Positions 8,045-17,262 of a stretch of DNA of 64,000 nt are shown piece by piece. Both the position numbers and the translations under genes were made by a program. This DNA is from Quatrionicoccus australiensis. GTDB lineage: Bacteria; Pseudomonadota; Gammaproteobacteria; Burkholderiales; Rhodocyclaceae. A model generated the notes under the pieces. It did no database searches. It was given only the letters and a program-made list of their open reading frames with translations, and was not told the DNA's origin. The stretch lies in contig NZ_CP075188.1 in the NCBI RefSeq assembly GCF_020510525.1, forward strand, positions 1,364,001-1,428,000, written 5' to 3'. The stretch's first letter is position 1; each line of letters begins with the position of its first letter.

Positions 8045-10041
8045 GCGGTTTCCAGGGGCAGGGTGAATGAGAATATCGTACCGTTTCCGGTGGGTGAGTC
8101 GGGATTGTCCTCGGCCCAGAGTCGGCCACGGTGGAATTCGATGATCGAGCGGCAGATCGACAGGCCAACCCCCATGCCTTCCGGCTTGGTGGTGAAAAAG
8201 GCGGTGAACAGTTTTTCCCGGATTTCGGGCGCGATGCCGCAGCCATTGTCGGCGACGCTGATTTTCAGTTCGGCATCTGCGATGCTGGTCTGGATGTGCA
8301 AGCGACGATGGGCCTCTGGTGTGCTTGCCATGGCTTCCATGCCATTGCGGATCAGATTGAGCAGCACCTGTTCGAGCATCAGGCGATCAGCCGGAATCGG
8401 TGGTAGCTGAGGCATGTCGCAGTCTATCCTGACGTGGCGCTTGCGGGCGTCGGACTCGATGAAGCCGAGGCAGTCGTCGATGACTTCCGTCAGTTGGCAG
8501 GGCGCGCGCTTGGGTTCGCTCTTGCGCACGAAGTCGTGTACCCGGCGAATGATGCGGCCGGCACGCTGGGCCTGGACGCCGATTTTCTCCAGCGCCGGCC
8601 GGATGTCCTGCGGCGTGCAGTCCGGGCGTTCGAGCAGGTTGAGGCAGCCGCTGTTGTAACTGGCGATCGCAGCCAGTGGCTGGTTCAATTCGTGCGCCAG
8701 GGTTGAGGCCATTTCGCCCATGGTGACCAGACGCGAGGTGAATTGCAGCTGTTCCTGTTGCTGCCTGGCCAGTTCCTCGGCGTGTTTGCGTTCGGTGACG
8801 TCGAGTACGGAGGCCATCCAGCCGGTGTGCCGCCCCTTGCCGTCGATCAGTTTTGCTTCATAAACCAGGGCGTGGAAACGTTCGCCGTTCTTGCGCATGA
8901 AGGTGATCTCGAAACCGTCGAGCGGCGCCTTGCCTGCCATGACCGACTGGTGCACGGCAAAGGTCTCGTCTATTTGTTCCGGAATCCAGTAGGGCATGGG
9001 TGGCGTGCTGCCGACCAGTTCCTCGCTGGAAAAGCCGGTGATCTTGCAGAAAGCCGGGTTCACATAAATTACCTTGCCATTCAGGTCGCGGGCGCGCATG
9101 CCGACCGTCAGCGAGTCTTCCATCGCGGTCCGGAAAGCGTGTTCGGCGCGCAAGGCTTCTTCGGCGCGCGAGCGCTTCTTCATCAGGTCGCGGACAATCC
9201 ACAGACTCCATAAAACGCCGGCGGCGAGCGTGATGATGGCAATGGTGAGCAGGCGTTGCAGCTGGTTGGTGTTGTTCTGATAGCTGCTGATCCGCAGTTT
9301 GAGGCCGTAGCCGGGGGGGTCGAAGAGTATTTCGTAAATCTGGTTGCCGACGTCGTCAATCCGCGTTTTGGCGGCGTACTGGACTTCGTTGTCATCGATG
9401 ATGACAACCTTGTATTTTTCGGTGAACCACCAGGGAACCAGGTTATTGAGCAGGGCTTCGAGCGGGTAGACGGCGACCAGCATGCCGGCGAATTTCTGGT
9501 CGTGGTAGATCGGGACGACGACCTCGATGAAGGCGCGGTTGTTTTCCAGGAAAAAAGGCTCGCTATAGACCAGCTTGCCCAGTCGGCGGGCCATTTCGAA
9601 AGCCTTTTCGGTGATGGGAGGGCCGAATGCCTCGATTTCGTGCTCCGGTGGCGTCATGCTTGGCAGCGCGTTGATGACTTTGCGTTGCGTGTCGAACCAG
9701 AGCAGTTGCGAGATTTCGGGGTTGTTCTTGAGCAGGTGGCTGGCCCGCAGTTCGAAGGTGTGGCGCGGTTTCGGCAACAGGGTCATGTCGACCGCCAGTT
9801 GTTGCAACTGCTCTTCGTTGCCGTTCAGATGAAACTGCAGGTTTTGCTCAAGCCAGAGGACATCCTTGATCAGTCCGCTGCGCTCCTCGTCGACTTCGTT
9901 GAGATGCAGCAGCCAGAGCAGGCTGAGCAGGGCAGTGACGAGCAGGATGATGCCGAACTTGGGCAGGGCGAGCAGCCAGCGCAGTTGGTGCGGGCTCGGG
10001 GTGCGGGCTTGGGCGACGGGGGGCATCGGTAAATGGTACAT
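8041..10041 (-). CDS. dctS: DctS-like membrane sensor histidine kinase
   Basis: Read from ATG 10041 (weak AAAGAACG upstream) the protein is 666 aa; a GTG at 10092 would add 17 residues. The order is a transmembrane helix near the N-terminus, a periplasmic sensor of about 230 residues, a second helix near residue 280, a PAS domain, a HisKA phospho-acceptor motif HELNQPLAAI and an ATPase domain with N-box NLIRNGMEAM, G1 DNGCGI and G2 GMGVGLS. The layout matches DctB/DctS dicarboxylate sensors. It is divergent from dctA, and its partner dctR overlaps its 3' end. Confidence 0.8.
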   Translation of the reverse strand: MYHLPMPPVAQARTPSPHQLRWLLALPKFGIILLVTALLSLLWLLHLNEVDEERSGLIKDVLWLEQNLQFHLNGNEEQLQQLAVDMTLLPKPRHTFELRASHLLKNNPEISQLLWFDTQRKVINALPSMTPPEHEIEAFGPPITEKAFEMARRLGKLVYSEPFFLENNRAFIEVVVPIYHDQKFAGMLVAVYPLEALLNNLVPWWFTEKYKVVIIDDNEVQYAAKTRIDDVGNQIYEILFDPPGYGLKLRISSYQNNTNQLQRLLTIAIITLAAGVLWSLWIVRDLMKKRSRAEEALRAEHAFRTAMEDSLTVGMRARDLNGKVIYVNPAFCKITGFSSEELVGSTPPMPYWIPEQIDETFAVHQSVMAGKAPLDGFEITFMRKNGERFHALVYEAKLIDGKGRHTGWMASVLDVTERKHAEELARQQQEQLQFTSRLVTMGEMASTLAHELNQPLAAIASYNSGCLNLLERPDCTPQDIRPALEKIGVQAQRAGRIIRRVHDFVRKSEPKRAPCQLTEVIDDCLGFIESDARKRHVRIDCDMPQLPPIPADRLMLEQVLLNLIRNGMEAMASTPEAHRRLHIQTSIADAELKISVADNGCGIAPEIREKLFTAFFTTKPEGMGVGLSICRSIIEFHRGRLWAEDNPDSPTGNGTIFSFTLPLETA

Positions 10042-10073
10042 CACGTTCTTTTGCGAATTGACATTGGGGCTAT

Positions 10074-10095
10074 CCACAATTCGGATTTCCACAAT
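10074..10095. promoter_or_regulatory. Candidate DctR operator between dctS and dctA
   Basis: CCACAAT occurs at 10074-10080 and again at 10089-10095. The second copy, in GGATTTCCACAAT (10083-10095), matches GGATAACCACAAT at 11585-11597 upstream of dctP at 11 of 13 positions. This suggests a common regulator; DctR is the natural candidate. Confidence 0.35.
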
Positions 10096-10166
10096 GGCCG
10101 TTGCTTGGTGCTTTGGTGATACTCGGGAAAATTCTCAATAGACCATTTCCAGAGGAGTCGATTCGC

Positions 10167-11516
10167 GTGGCCAAAAAGTCCGTCTTCAAAAGCCTGTATT
10201 TTCAGGTGCTGGTTGCCATTGCCCTGGGGGTCAGTCTCGGGCATTTCTATCCCGAGTCGGGGGCGGCCATGAAGCCGTTGGGGGACGGGTTCATCAAGCT
10301 GATCAAGATGATCATCGCGCCGATCATCTTCTGTACCATCGTGGTCGGCATTGCCGGCATGGAAGACATGAAGAAGGTTGGCAAGACCGGCGGCCTGGCG
10401 GTGCTTTACTTCGAGGTGGTGAGCACGATTGCGCTGATCATCGGTTTGATTGTCGTCAATGTGTGGGCACCGGGTGTCGGCATGAATGTCGATCCGGCTT
10501 CGCTTGATACCAAGGGCATCGCCAAGTATGCCCAGCCGGGCCAGATGCAGTCCACGGTTGATTTCCTGATGAACATCATCCCGACCAGCGTCGTTGATGC
10601 CTTCGCCAAGGGCGACATGCTGCAGGTGCTGTTCTTCTCCATCCTCTTCGGCTATGCCATGCACGCCTTCGGTGAGCGTGGCAAGCCGGTCTTCGAGCTG
10701 ATCGAAAAGCTGTCGCACGTCCTGTTCGGCATCGTTGGTGTGATCATGAAGGTTGCTCCGATCGGTGCCTTCGGCGCCATGGCCTACACCATCGGCAAGC
10801 ATGGCGTTGGTAGCCTTACCCAGCTGGCCAGCCTGATGGGGGCCTTCTACCTGACCTGCGTGATTTTCATTCTGGGGGTATTGGGCAGCATTGCAGCGGT
10901 CCACGGCTTTTCCATCATCAAATTGATCAAGTACATCAAGGAGGAGCTGTTCCTGGTGCTTGGCACTTCCTCGTCGGAGTCGGCATTGCCGCGCCTGATG
11001 GCCAAGATGGAAAACGCTGGCGCCCAGAAGTCGGTGGTTGGTCTGGTCGTGCCGACAGGCTATTCCTTCAATCTTGACGGTACCTCGATTTACCTGACGA
11101 TGGCTGCTGTGTTCATTGCGCAGGCGACCAACACGCCCCTTGATCTGGAGCACCAGATTACCTTGCTGGTCATTCTGTTGCTGACTTCCAAAGGGGCGGC
11201 AGGGGTTACCGGCAGTGGCTTCATTGTGCTGGCAGCCACACTGTCTGCCGTTGGTACCGTGCCGGTAGCCGGTCTGGCGCTGATTCTCGGGATCGATCGC
11301 TTCATGTCGGAAGCACGGGCATTGACCAACTTCATCGGTAACAGTGTCGCGACGCTGGTCGTGGCAAAGTGGTGCAATGCGCTCGATAGTGCCAAACTCA
11401 GTGCTGTGCTCAATGGCGAAACACAGGATGAGGCTGATTTCCCCGAATTGGTGCTTGATGATGCACAGGAGCCACCGATTCCGCACAGTCCGCGTCCCAT
11501 CGTTGAACATCACTGA
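10167..11516 (+). CDS. dctA: C4-dicarboxylate:cation symporter
   Basis: I place the start at GTG 10167, seven to ten bases after AGAGGAG, giving 449 aa that begin [14 protein letters not shown], the typical DctA N-terminus. The product has about eight hydrophobic spans and the signature regions of the glutamate/dicarboxylate symporter family: the serine-rich [11 protein letters not shown] (re-entrant loop 1) and DGTSIYLT. It imports succinate, fumarate and malate across the inner membrane. It is divergent from dctSR and ends in a strong terminator before dctP, so high-capacity symport and the binding-protein-dependent TRAP system are separately transcribed. Confidence 0.93.
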   Translation: MAKKSVFKSLYFQVLVAIALGVSLGHFYPESGAAMKPLGDGFIKLIKMIIAPIIFCTIVVGIAGMEDMKKVGKTGGLAVLYFEVVSTIALIIGLIVVNVWAPGVGMNVDPASLDTKGIAKYAQPGQMQSTVDFLMNIIPTSVVDAFAKGDMLQVLFFSILFGYAMHAFGERGKPVFELIEKLSHVLFGIVGVIMKVAPIGAFGAMAYTIGKHGVGSLTQLASLMGAFYLTCVIFILGVLGSIAAVHGFSIIKLIKYIKEELFLVLGTSSSESALPRLMAKMENAGAQKSVVGLVVPTGYSFNLDGTSIYLTMAAVFIAQATNTPLDLEHQITLLVILLLTSKGAAGVTGSGFIVLAATLSAVGTVPVAGLALILGIDRFMSEARALTNFIGNSVATLVVAKWCNALDSAKLSAVLNGETQDEADFPELVLDDAQEPPIPHSPRPIVEHH

Positions 11517-11540
11517 TTTTCCGAACGCCCGGATTACCCG

Positions 11541-11567
11541 AACCGCCAGCCAGTCTGGCGGTTTTTT
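11541..11567 (+). terminator. Intrinsic terminator of dctA
   Basis: An 8-bp stem ACCGCCAG (11542-11549) and CTGGCGGT (11555-11562), with a CCAGT loop, leads into a run of T. Confidence 0.9.
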
Positions 11568-11581
11568 ATTGGGGCGTATCA

Positions 11582-11597
11582 TGTGGATAACCACAAT
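11582..11597. promoter_or_regulatory. Candidate DctR operator upstream of dctP
   Basis: TGTGGATAACCACA (11582-11595) is close to a perfect palindrome and continues to CCACAAT (11591-11597), shared with the dctA upstream region. It lies about 80-95 bp before the dctP start. Confidence 0.35.
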
Positions 11598-11675
11598 ACG
11601 CGGCGGTTTCGTATTTCGTAATAATTTCACTTGGTCGCAATTTTCCCTGCGATTCCATTTTTGGAGGAGAAAACA

Positions 11676-12680
11676 ATGAAAGTTTCCAAACTTCTGGTTG
11701 GTCTGCTGGCCGGTGCCCTGTCTCTGGCTGCCTATGCGCAGCAGCCGATCGTTATCAAGTTCAGTCACGTTGTTGCTGCCGATACGCCCAAGGGCAAGGC
11801 GGCCGAAATGTTCGCCAAGAAAGCTGGCGAGTTGACCAAGGGCCGGGTCAAGGTCGAGGTTTATGCCAACTCGACGCTGTACAAGGACAAGGAAGAAATG
11901 GAAGCGCTGCAATTGGGCGCGGTTCAGATGCTCGCGCCGTCGCTGGCCAAGTTCGGTCCGCTGGGCGTCAAGGAATTCGAAGTGTTTGACCTGCCGTTCA
12001 TCTTCAGCGATTACGATGCGCTGCGCAAAGTGACCAATGGTCCGGTCGGCAAGCAACTGCTGACCAAGCTCGAACCCAAGGGGATTCGCGGCCTGGGCTA
12101 CTGGGACAACGGCTTCAAGTCCTTCTCGGCGAACACGCCGATCAAGACCCCGGCCGATCTCAAGGGCAAGAAGATGCGTATTCAGTCGTCCAAGGTGCTT
12201 GAGGAGCAAATGCGTTCGCTTGGTTCCCTGCCCCAGGTGATGGCTTTCTCCGAGGTTTATCAGGCCTTGCAAACCGGTGTGGTCGACGGTACGGAAAACC
12301 CGATTTCCAATCTCTATACGCAGAAAATGCATGAGGTCCAGAAGCATCTGACCCTGACCCAACATGGCTATCTTGGTTACGCCGTGATCGTTAACAAGAA
12401 GTTCTGGGATGGCTTGCCGGACGATGTGCGCAAGCAGCTTGATGATGCCATGGAGCAGGCGACCCGTTACGCCAACCAGATCGCCAAGGTTGAAAACGAC
12501 AGCGCTCTGGATGCAGTGAAGAAGAGTGGCAAGACCGCTGTTTACACGCCGACCCCGGCTGAGCGCCTTGCCTTCAAGAAGGCGCTGGTGCCGGTGCATC
12601 AGAAGATGGAAGGTCGTGTCGGCAAGGAAGTCATCCAGGCAGTTTACAAGGACACCGGTTTCAAGCCCGACAGCCTGTAA
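11676..12680 (+). CDS. dctP: TRAP transporter periplasmic C4-dicarboxylate-binding protein
   Basis: ATG 11676 follows GGAGGAG and opens a 334-aa protein with a Sec signal peptide (MKVSKLLVGLLAGALSLAAYAQ, cleavage after AYA likely). The mature part is a DctP-family binding protein; QPIVIKFSHVVAADTPKG and the later QSSKVLEEQMRSLG segment, which supplies the carboxylate-binding Arg in this family, are recognisable. It delivers dicarboxylates to the DctQM membrane pair encoded downstream. A stable hairpin after its stop probably protects a dctP-enriched transcript. Confidence 0.93.
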   Translation: MKVSKLLVGLLAGALSLAAYAQQPIVIKFSHVVAADTPKGKAAEMFAKKAGELTKGRVKVEVYANSTLYKDKEEMEALQLGAVQMLAPSLAKFGPLGVKEFEVFDLPFIFSDYDALRKVTNGPVGKQLLTKLEPKGIRGLGYWDNGFKSFSANTPIKTPADLKGKKMRIQSSKVLEEQMRSLGSLPQVMAFSEVYQALQTGVVDGTENPISNLYTQKMHEVQKHLTLTQHGYLGYAVIVNKKFWDGLPDDVRKQLDDAMEQATRYANQIAKVENDSALDAVKKSGKTAVYTPTPAERLAFKKALVPVHQKMEGRVGKEVIQAVYKDTGFKPDSL

Positions 12681-12701
12681 TTCGCCAGTGAAATAAAAAA
12701 A

Positions 12702-12726
12702 GATCGGGGGCTGCGGCCCCCGGATC
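12702..12726 (+). promoter_or_regulatory. Intercistronic hairpin between dctP and dctQ
   Basis: GATCGGGGGC-TGCG-GCCCCCGGATC forms a very stable stem with one bulged base. No T-run follows on the plus strand, so it is more likely a 3'-end stabiliser or processing site giving more DctP than DctQM than a full terminator. Confidence 0.55.
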
Positions 12727-12742
12727 ACAGCAGGGGACACTT

Positions 12743-13525
12743 ATGCTGAACAAAGCACTAAATCACCTAGAAGAGCTGTTGGTGACCTTCCTTATGGGAG
12801 CGGCCACCCTCATCATCTTCATCGCGGTCATGCACCGCTACCTGGCCGGGGTGGAAATTCCCGGGCTTCAGGACTGGTTGCTGACGCTCAATTTCGGCTG
12901 GACGCAGGAACTCTGCATCATCATGTTCGTCTGGATGGCCAAGTTCGGTGCTGCCTATGGTGTGCGCACCGGCATCCACGTCGGGGTCGATGTACTGATC
13001 AATCGTCTTGGTGATGGCATGCGCGGCAAATTCATTGTTTTCGGCTTGCTCGCCGGTGCCTTGTTTACCGGCATCGTGGCGACGCTGGGGGCGCATTTCG
13101 TCTGGGAAAACGGCGCGCATTACGCGATCTTCCAGTTCCTCGGGCTGGATACGGGTGACAACTATGAAGGGCCGACGACGCCCGATCTCGAGTGGCCGAC
13201 CTGGATTGTCTACAGCGCCATTCCGCTCGGTTCTTCGCTGATGTCCTTCCGCTTCCTGCAGGTGACCTGGAGTTTCCTGAAGACTGGCGAATTGCCGCAT
13301 CACGATCATGGTCATGTCGACGGGCTGGATGACGAGACGCCGCCAGTCGATGTCAATCTTTATGGCATGGATGACAACCTGCACATGCACGATCTGAAGC
13401 ATCCGTTGATGGGCGAGCGCCGGAGTGGTAGCGAGCGCCGTGAGCAGGATGGTGGCGTGCCGGCAGGCGAAGAGCATCGCCATGGCGAGCGGCGTGGTGG
13501 CAACGGTAAAGGAGAGGCGCAATGA
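12743..13525 (+). CDS. dctQ: TRAP transporter small permease with a long hydrophilic C-terminal tail
   Basis: The start follows AGGGGAC. Residues 1 to about 180 are a four-helix DctQ subunit that scaffolds the large permease DctM. The total of 260 aa is long for the family because about 80 C-terminal residues form a charged tail rich in His, Asp, Glu and Arg (HHDHGHVDG, HMHDLKHP, GERRSGSERR). The tail should lie outside the membrane; a metal-binding role is only a guess. The stop overlaps the dctM start by 4 nt. Confidence 0.9.
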   Translation: MLNKALNHLEELLVTFLMGAATLIIFIAVMHRYLAGVEIPGLQDWLLTLNFGWTQELCIIMFVWMAKFGAAYGVRTGIHVGVDVLINRLGDGMRGKFIVFGLLAGALFTGIVATLGAHFVWENGAHYAIFQFLGLDTGDNYEGPTTPDLEWPTWIVYSAIPLGSSLMSFRFLQVTWSFLKTGELPHHDHGHVDGLDDETPPVDVNLYGMDDNLHMHDLKHPLMGERRSGSERREQDGGVPAGEEHRHGERRGGNGKGEAQ

Positions 13526-14805
13526 ACGCCCTGGTGATTTTTGGCCTCTTGGCCGTACTGATGCTGACCGGCATGCCGATCTCGATTTCGCTTGGCCTGA
13601 CCGTGTTGACCTTCCTGTTCACGATGACGCAGGTGCCGCTCGAATCGGTGGCTCTCAAGCTGTTTACCGGTATCGAGAAGTTCGAGATCATGGCGATTCC
13701 CTTCTTCATTCTGGCCGGGAATTTCCTGACCCATGGCGGGGTGGCGAAGCGGATGATCAATTTCGCAACCTCGATGGTCGGCCACTGGTACGGTGGTCTC
13801 GGTCTGGCCGGCGTCGTGGCCTGTGCGCTGTTTGCCGCCGTTTCGGGATCCAGTCCGGCGACGGTCGTGGCAATCGGTTCGATCCTGTTGCCGGCCATGG
13901 TCAAGGCAGGCTTTCCCAACAAGTTCGGGGCTGGCGTCATTGCCACGTCGGGGGCGCTGGGTATCCTGATTCCGCCGTCCATCGTCATGGTGATGTACTC
14001 GGTGGCGACCAATACCTCGGTCGGCGCCCTGTTCATGGCCGGTGTCATTCCCGGTCTGGCGTTGGCAGCAACCTTGGGTGGGGTGACCTGGTATCGCGCC
14101 AGGAAATACGACTATCCGCGCCAGCCGAAGGCGACCTGGGGGGAGCGCTGGAAGGCTTTCCGGGCTTCCGTCTGGGGCTTGCTGTTGATCGTTGTGGTGA
14201 TGGGCGGGATTTATTCCGGCATCTTCACCCCGACTGAAGCGGCAGCGATGTCAGCGGTCTACGCCTTTGTTTGTGCCGTTTTCATCTACCGCGACCTGGG
14301 CCTCAAGGATGTGCCGAAGGTGCTGCTCAATTCGGCCAACATGTCGGCGATGCTGCTCTACATCATCACCAATGCCGTGCTGTTCTCCTTCATCATGACC
14401 AACGAGAACATTCCGCAGGCGCTGGCTGACTGGATGCTGGGCAATGGTCTGGGGACGATCACCTTCCTGCTGGCGGTGAACATCATCCTGCTGCTGGCCG
14501 GGAATTTCATGGAGCCGTCGTCGATCGTGCTGATCTTTGCGCCGATTCTCTTCCCGGTTGCGGTGGCGCTCGGCATTCATCCGGTGCATTTCGGTATCCT
14601 GATGGTGGTGAACATGGAAGTCGGCATGTGTCACCCGCCGGTTGGTCTCAATCTCTATGTCGCTTCGGGTATTACCAAGATGGGTATTACGGAATTGACC
14701 ATTGCGGTCTGGCCGTGGCTGCTCTCGATGCTTGGTTTCCTGATGCTGGTGACTTACTGGCCGGAGCTGTCGCTCTGGTTGCCGCGGACCCTGGGCATGA
14801 TCTGA
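13522..14805 (+). CDS. dctM: TRAP transporter large permease
   Basis: The 427-residue, very hydrophobic product has about 12 spans and starts MNALVIFGLLAVLMLTGMPISISL, the typical DctM beginning. GALGILIPPSIVMV and the HPPVGLNLYVASGI segment are conserved in the family. With DctP and DctQ it forms a sodium-driven dicarboxylate importer. It starts inside the last codons of dctQ (ATGA overlap) and is followed by a strong terminator at 14828. Confidence 0.95.
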   Translation: MNALVIFGLLAVLMLTGMPISISLGLTVLTFLFTMTQVPLESVALKLFTGIEKFEIMAIPFFILAGNFLTHGGVAKRMINFATSMVGHWYGGLGLAGVVACALFAAVSGSSPATVVAIGSILLPAMVKAGFPNKFGAGVIATSGALGILIPPSIVMVMYSVATNTSVGALFMAGVIPGLALAATLGGVTWYRARKYDYPRQPKATWGERWKAFRASVWGLLLIVVVMGGIYSGIFTPTEAAAMSAVYAFVCAVFIYRDLGLKDVPKVLLNSANMSAMLLYIITNAVLFSFIMTNENIPQALADWMLGNGLGTITFLLAVNIILLLAGNFMEPSSIVLIFAPILFPVAVALGIHPVHFGILMVVNMEVGMCHPPVGLNLYVASGITKMGITELTIAVWPWLLSMLGFLMLVTYWPELSLWLPRTLGMI

Positions 14806-14827
14806 TTCTTGCCTGCTGTTTTGGTAA

Positions 14828-14864
14828 AAAGGCCGTCTTCCGGCATTGTCGGAAGGCGGCCTTT
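14828..14864 (+). terminator. Intrinsic terminator of the dctPQM operon
   Basis: A 12-bp stem with one G-U pair (14831-14842 and 14850-14861) and a 7-nt loop is preceded by A5 and followed by TTTCTGTTT. Confidence 0.85.
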
Positions 14865-14919
14865 CTGTTTCGGCAGGGAGGCTGTGGCACAATCGCCTTC
14901 TTTTTGCACCGGTGCCCCC

Positions 14920-15606
14920 ATGAAATTTGCCCTGTCGCTGATTGCCTTCGTTATTGCGGCGCTGATCCTGCCCTTCTTTTTGCCCGGCCTGGGCAAGCAG
15001 GAAGGTGTCGATCCGAACAGCAACCTGCCCTGGCAGATCACGCTCGACGGGCAGGGCGGGAGTTCGGTGTTCGGTCTGCAGCCCGGGGTCAGTACGCTGG
15101 CTGACGTGCGTCGCCGCCTGGGCGACACGATTGAGGTGGCGATCATTGCCCAGCCGGACGAGGAAGGGGCGCTGGAAGGCTATTACTCGCAGGTGCCGCT
15201 CGGTTTTGTCCTGGCCAAGGTGATCGTGACGGTCGACGTCCCGAAAGAGACGATTTTGGCCATGCGCGAGCGCGCCCTCAAGGCGCAGCACATGGAAAGC
15301 ACGACGCGCAAGATTACCCTGCATCCGGACGATCTGGCGCAGGCCGAGCAGATGCGGGTCAAGGCGATCAGTGTCATTCCGACGGTCAATCTTGATGAAG
15401 CGACGGTGGTTCAGCGCTTCGGCCAGCCCGGTGAGCGTCTGGTGGTGTCGGAAAAGCGGACGCATCTGCTTTACCCGCAGCAAGGTCTCGACGTGCTGGT
15501 CGATTCCGATGGCAAGGAGTTGCTGCAATATGTCGCGCCGCGCAACTTTGCGACGCTGGTCGAGCCCTTGCGGGCGGCGGAGGCGGCAAAAGCCGTGGTG
15601 CAGTGA
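14920..15606 (+). CDS. Uncharacterised protein with N-terminal membrane anchor
   Basis: Starting at ATG 14920 the product is 228 aa; the upstream in-frame extension would run through the dctM terminator and is rejected. Residues 4-22 form one hydrophobic helix, after which the protein is soluble and probably periplasmic. It mentions no catalytic motif I recognise; VFGLQPGVSTLADVRRRLG followed much later by ATVVQRFGQPGERLVV looks like two related 'motif then DV/VV-RR/QRFG' units, as in small lipoprotein-type (SmpA/BamE-like) repeats. That similarity is tentative. It stands alone between the dct operon and ndk. Confidence 0.75.
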   Translation: MKFALSLIAFVIAALILPFFLPGLGKQEGVDPNSNLPWQITLDGQGGSSVFGLQPGVSTLADVRRRLGDTIEVAIIAQPDEEGALEGYYSQVPLGFVLAKVIVTVDVPKETILAMRERALKAQHMESTTRKITLHPDDLAQAEQMRVKAISVIPTVNLDEATVVQRFGQPGERLVVSEKRTHLLYPQQGLDVLVDSDGKELLQYVAPRNFATLVEPLRAAEAAKAVVQ

Positions 15607-15677
15607 GGCGGGCGTTCGCATCGCTATTCTGCTAAAATTGCCCGTTTTTCAACTGTCTAGCTTTGCGGAGCAATCAT

Positions 15678-16106
15678 ATGGCTATCGAACGCACCCTCTC
15701 CATCATCAAACCCGACGCTGTTGCCAAGAACGTTATCGGCAAGATCTACTCCCGTTTTGAAACCAACGGTCTGAAGATCGTTGCCTCCAAGATGGCCTGG
15801 TTGTCGCCGCAGGAAGCCGGTCAGTTCTACGGCGTGCACAAGGAGCGTCCTTTCTTCAAGGATCTGGTTTCCTTCATGATTTCCGGTCCGGTGATGATCC
15901 AGGTTCTGGAAGGCGAAAACGCCATCGCCAAGAATCGCGAACTGATGGGCGCGACCGATCCGAAGAAGGCTGACGCCGGCACCATCCGCGCTGATTTCGC
16001 CGAATCGATCGATGCCAACGCCGTGCACGGCTCAGATGCCCCGGAAACCGCCGCTGTTGAAATCGGTTTCTTCTTCCCGGGCATGAATGTTTACGCTGGC
16101 CGCTAA
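15678..16106 (+). CDS. ndk: Nucleoside diphosphate kinase
   Basis: ATG 15678 gives the standard 142-aa enzyme starting [15 protein letters not shown]. The catalytic histidine is in [12 protein letters not shown] (about residue 117), and [10 protein letters not shown] with RGTIRADF-like [11 protein letters not shown] are the nucleotide-binding segments. It balances NTP pools by phosphate transfer from ATP. It precedes rlmN, a conserved betaproteobacterial order. Confidence 0.98.
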   Translation: MAIERTLSIIKPDAVAKNVIGKIYSRFETNGLKIVASKMAWLSPQEAGQFYGVHKERPFFKDLVSFMISGPVMIQVLEGENAIAKNRELMGATDPKKADAGTIRADFAESIDANAVHGSDAPETAAVEIGFFFPGMNVYAGR

Positions 16107-16125
16107 GAGCAGCTACTAGGATCGA

Positions 16126-16155
16126 GGATCGAGCCGGCAGCAAAAAGCTCGATCC
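16126..16155. repeat. Inverted repeat between ndk and rlmN
   Basis: GGATCGAGC (16126-16134) and GCTCGATCC (16147-16155) form a perfect 9-bp stem with a 12-nt loop. Shorter GGATCGAG and TCCTGAATCCT echoes flank it. There is no U-run; its role is unknown. Confidence 0.45.
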
Positions 16156-16170
16156 TGCGTCCTGAATCCT

Positions 16171-17262
16171 ATGCAAAACCTACTTGATCTCGATGGCGAA
16201 AGCCTGACCGCCTGGTTCGCCGAACAAGGCGAGAAGCCCTTCCGCGCCCGCCAGGTCTTGCGCTGGATCCATCGTTCCGGCGTGGCGGACTTTGATGCCA
16301 TGACCGATATTGCCAAGAGCCTGCGCGAGAAACTCAAGCAGCGGGCTGTTGTGATGCCGCCGACGGTCGTTTCCGACAAGTTGTCGGACGACGGCACGCG
16401 CAAGTTCCTGATTGATGTCGGCAATGGCAATGCCGTCGAAACGGTGTTCATTCCCGAAGATGATCGCGGCACCTTGTGCATTTCGACGCAGGCCGGCTGC
16501 GCGCTTGACTGCGCCTTCTGTTCGACCGGCAAGCAGGGTTTCAACCGTAACCTGACGGTGGCGGAAATCATTGGCCAGCTGTGGCAGGCCAATCACGCAC
16601 TCGGTGCGGTCCACGGCGACGAACGGGTCATTTCCAACGTTGTGCTGATGGGCATGGGCGAGCCGCTCGCCAATTTCGAAAATTCCGTTGCCGCCTTGAA
16701 GCTGATGCTCGACGACAACGCTTACGGTCTGTCGCGGCGTCGCGTCACCGTATCCACCTCCGGCCTGGTGCCGGTCATGGATCGTCTGGGCGATGAGTGC
16801 CCGGTTGCCTTGGCTGTCTCGCTGCATGCGCCGAACGACAAGCTGCGCGACCAGATCGTGCCGATCAACCAGAAGTACCCGTTGAAAGAGCTGATGGCTG
16901 CCTGCCAGCGTTATCTGGACAAGGCGCCGCGCGATTTCATTACCTTCGAGTACATCATGCTCGACGGTATCAATGACAGCGATGCGCATGCCCGCGAACT
17001 GCTGGCGCTGGTCAGGCAGGTGCATTGCAAGTTCAACCTGATTCCCTTCAATCCCTTTCCGGGCTCGCCGTTTCGCCGTTCTTCGGCCGAGCGGGTGCGG
17101 CGTTTTGCCGACATCCTGATGGGGGCTGGCATCGTCACCACGACCCGCAAGACCCGTGGTGATGATATTGATGCAGCCTGCGGCCAGCTGGCCGGTCAGG
17201 TCATGGACAAGACCAAACGTACTGCCGGGCGGGTGATTCCGCTCAAGGAGGCCAGGTCATGA
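16171..17262 (+). CDS. rlmN: Dual-specificity 23S rRNA/tRNA adenine-C2 methyltransferase
   Basis: This 363-aa radical-SAM enzyme has the iron-sulfur motif CALDCAFC (CxxxCxxC) near residue 112, the GMGEPL segment and the second catalytic cysteine near the C-terminus ([10 protein letters not shown]). RlmN methylates 23S A2503 and A37 of some tRNAs. It starts a long co-oriented run; its stop overlaps the pilF start by 4 nt. Confidence 0.97.
   Translation: MQNLLDLDGESLTAWFAEQGEKPFRARQVLRWIHRSGVADFDAMTDIAKSLREKLKQRAVVMPPTVVSDKLSDDGTRKFLIDVGNGNAVETVFIPEDDRGTLCISTQAGCALDCAFCSTGKQGFNRNLTVAEIIGQLWQANHALGAVHGDERVISNVVLMGMGEPLANFENSVAALKLMLDDNAYGLSRRRVTVSTSGLVPVMDRLGDECPVALAVSLHAPNDKLRDQIVPINQKYPLKELMAACQRYLDKAPRDFITFEYIMLDGINDSDAHARELLALVRQVHCKFNLIPFNPFPGSPFRRSSAERVRRFADILMGAGIVTTTRKTRGDDIDAACGQLAGQVMDKTKRTAGRVIPLKEARS

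Noticed and set aside
12702..12726. A full intrinsic terminator between dctP and dctQ
   Set aside because: The stem is strong but no T-run follows on the coding strand, and dctQM has no other evident promoter, so an intercistronic stabiliser fits better.
10041..12740. An open minus-strand frame of about 900 codons antisense to dctA and dctP
   Set aside because: It lies fully opposite two well-supported genes, its translation is low-complexity His/Gln/Arg-rich, and it arises from codon bias in GC-rich DNA.
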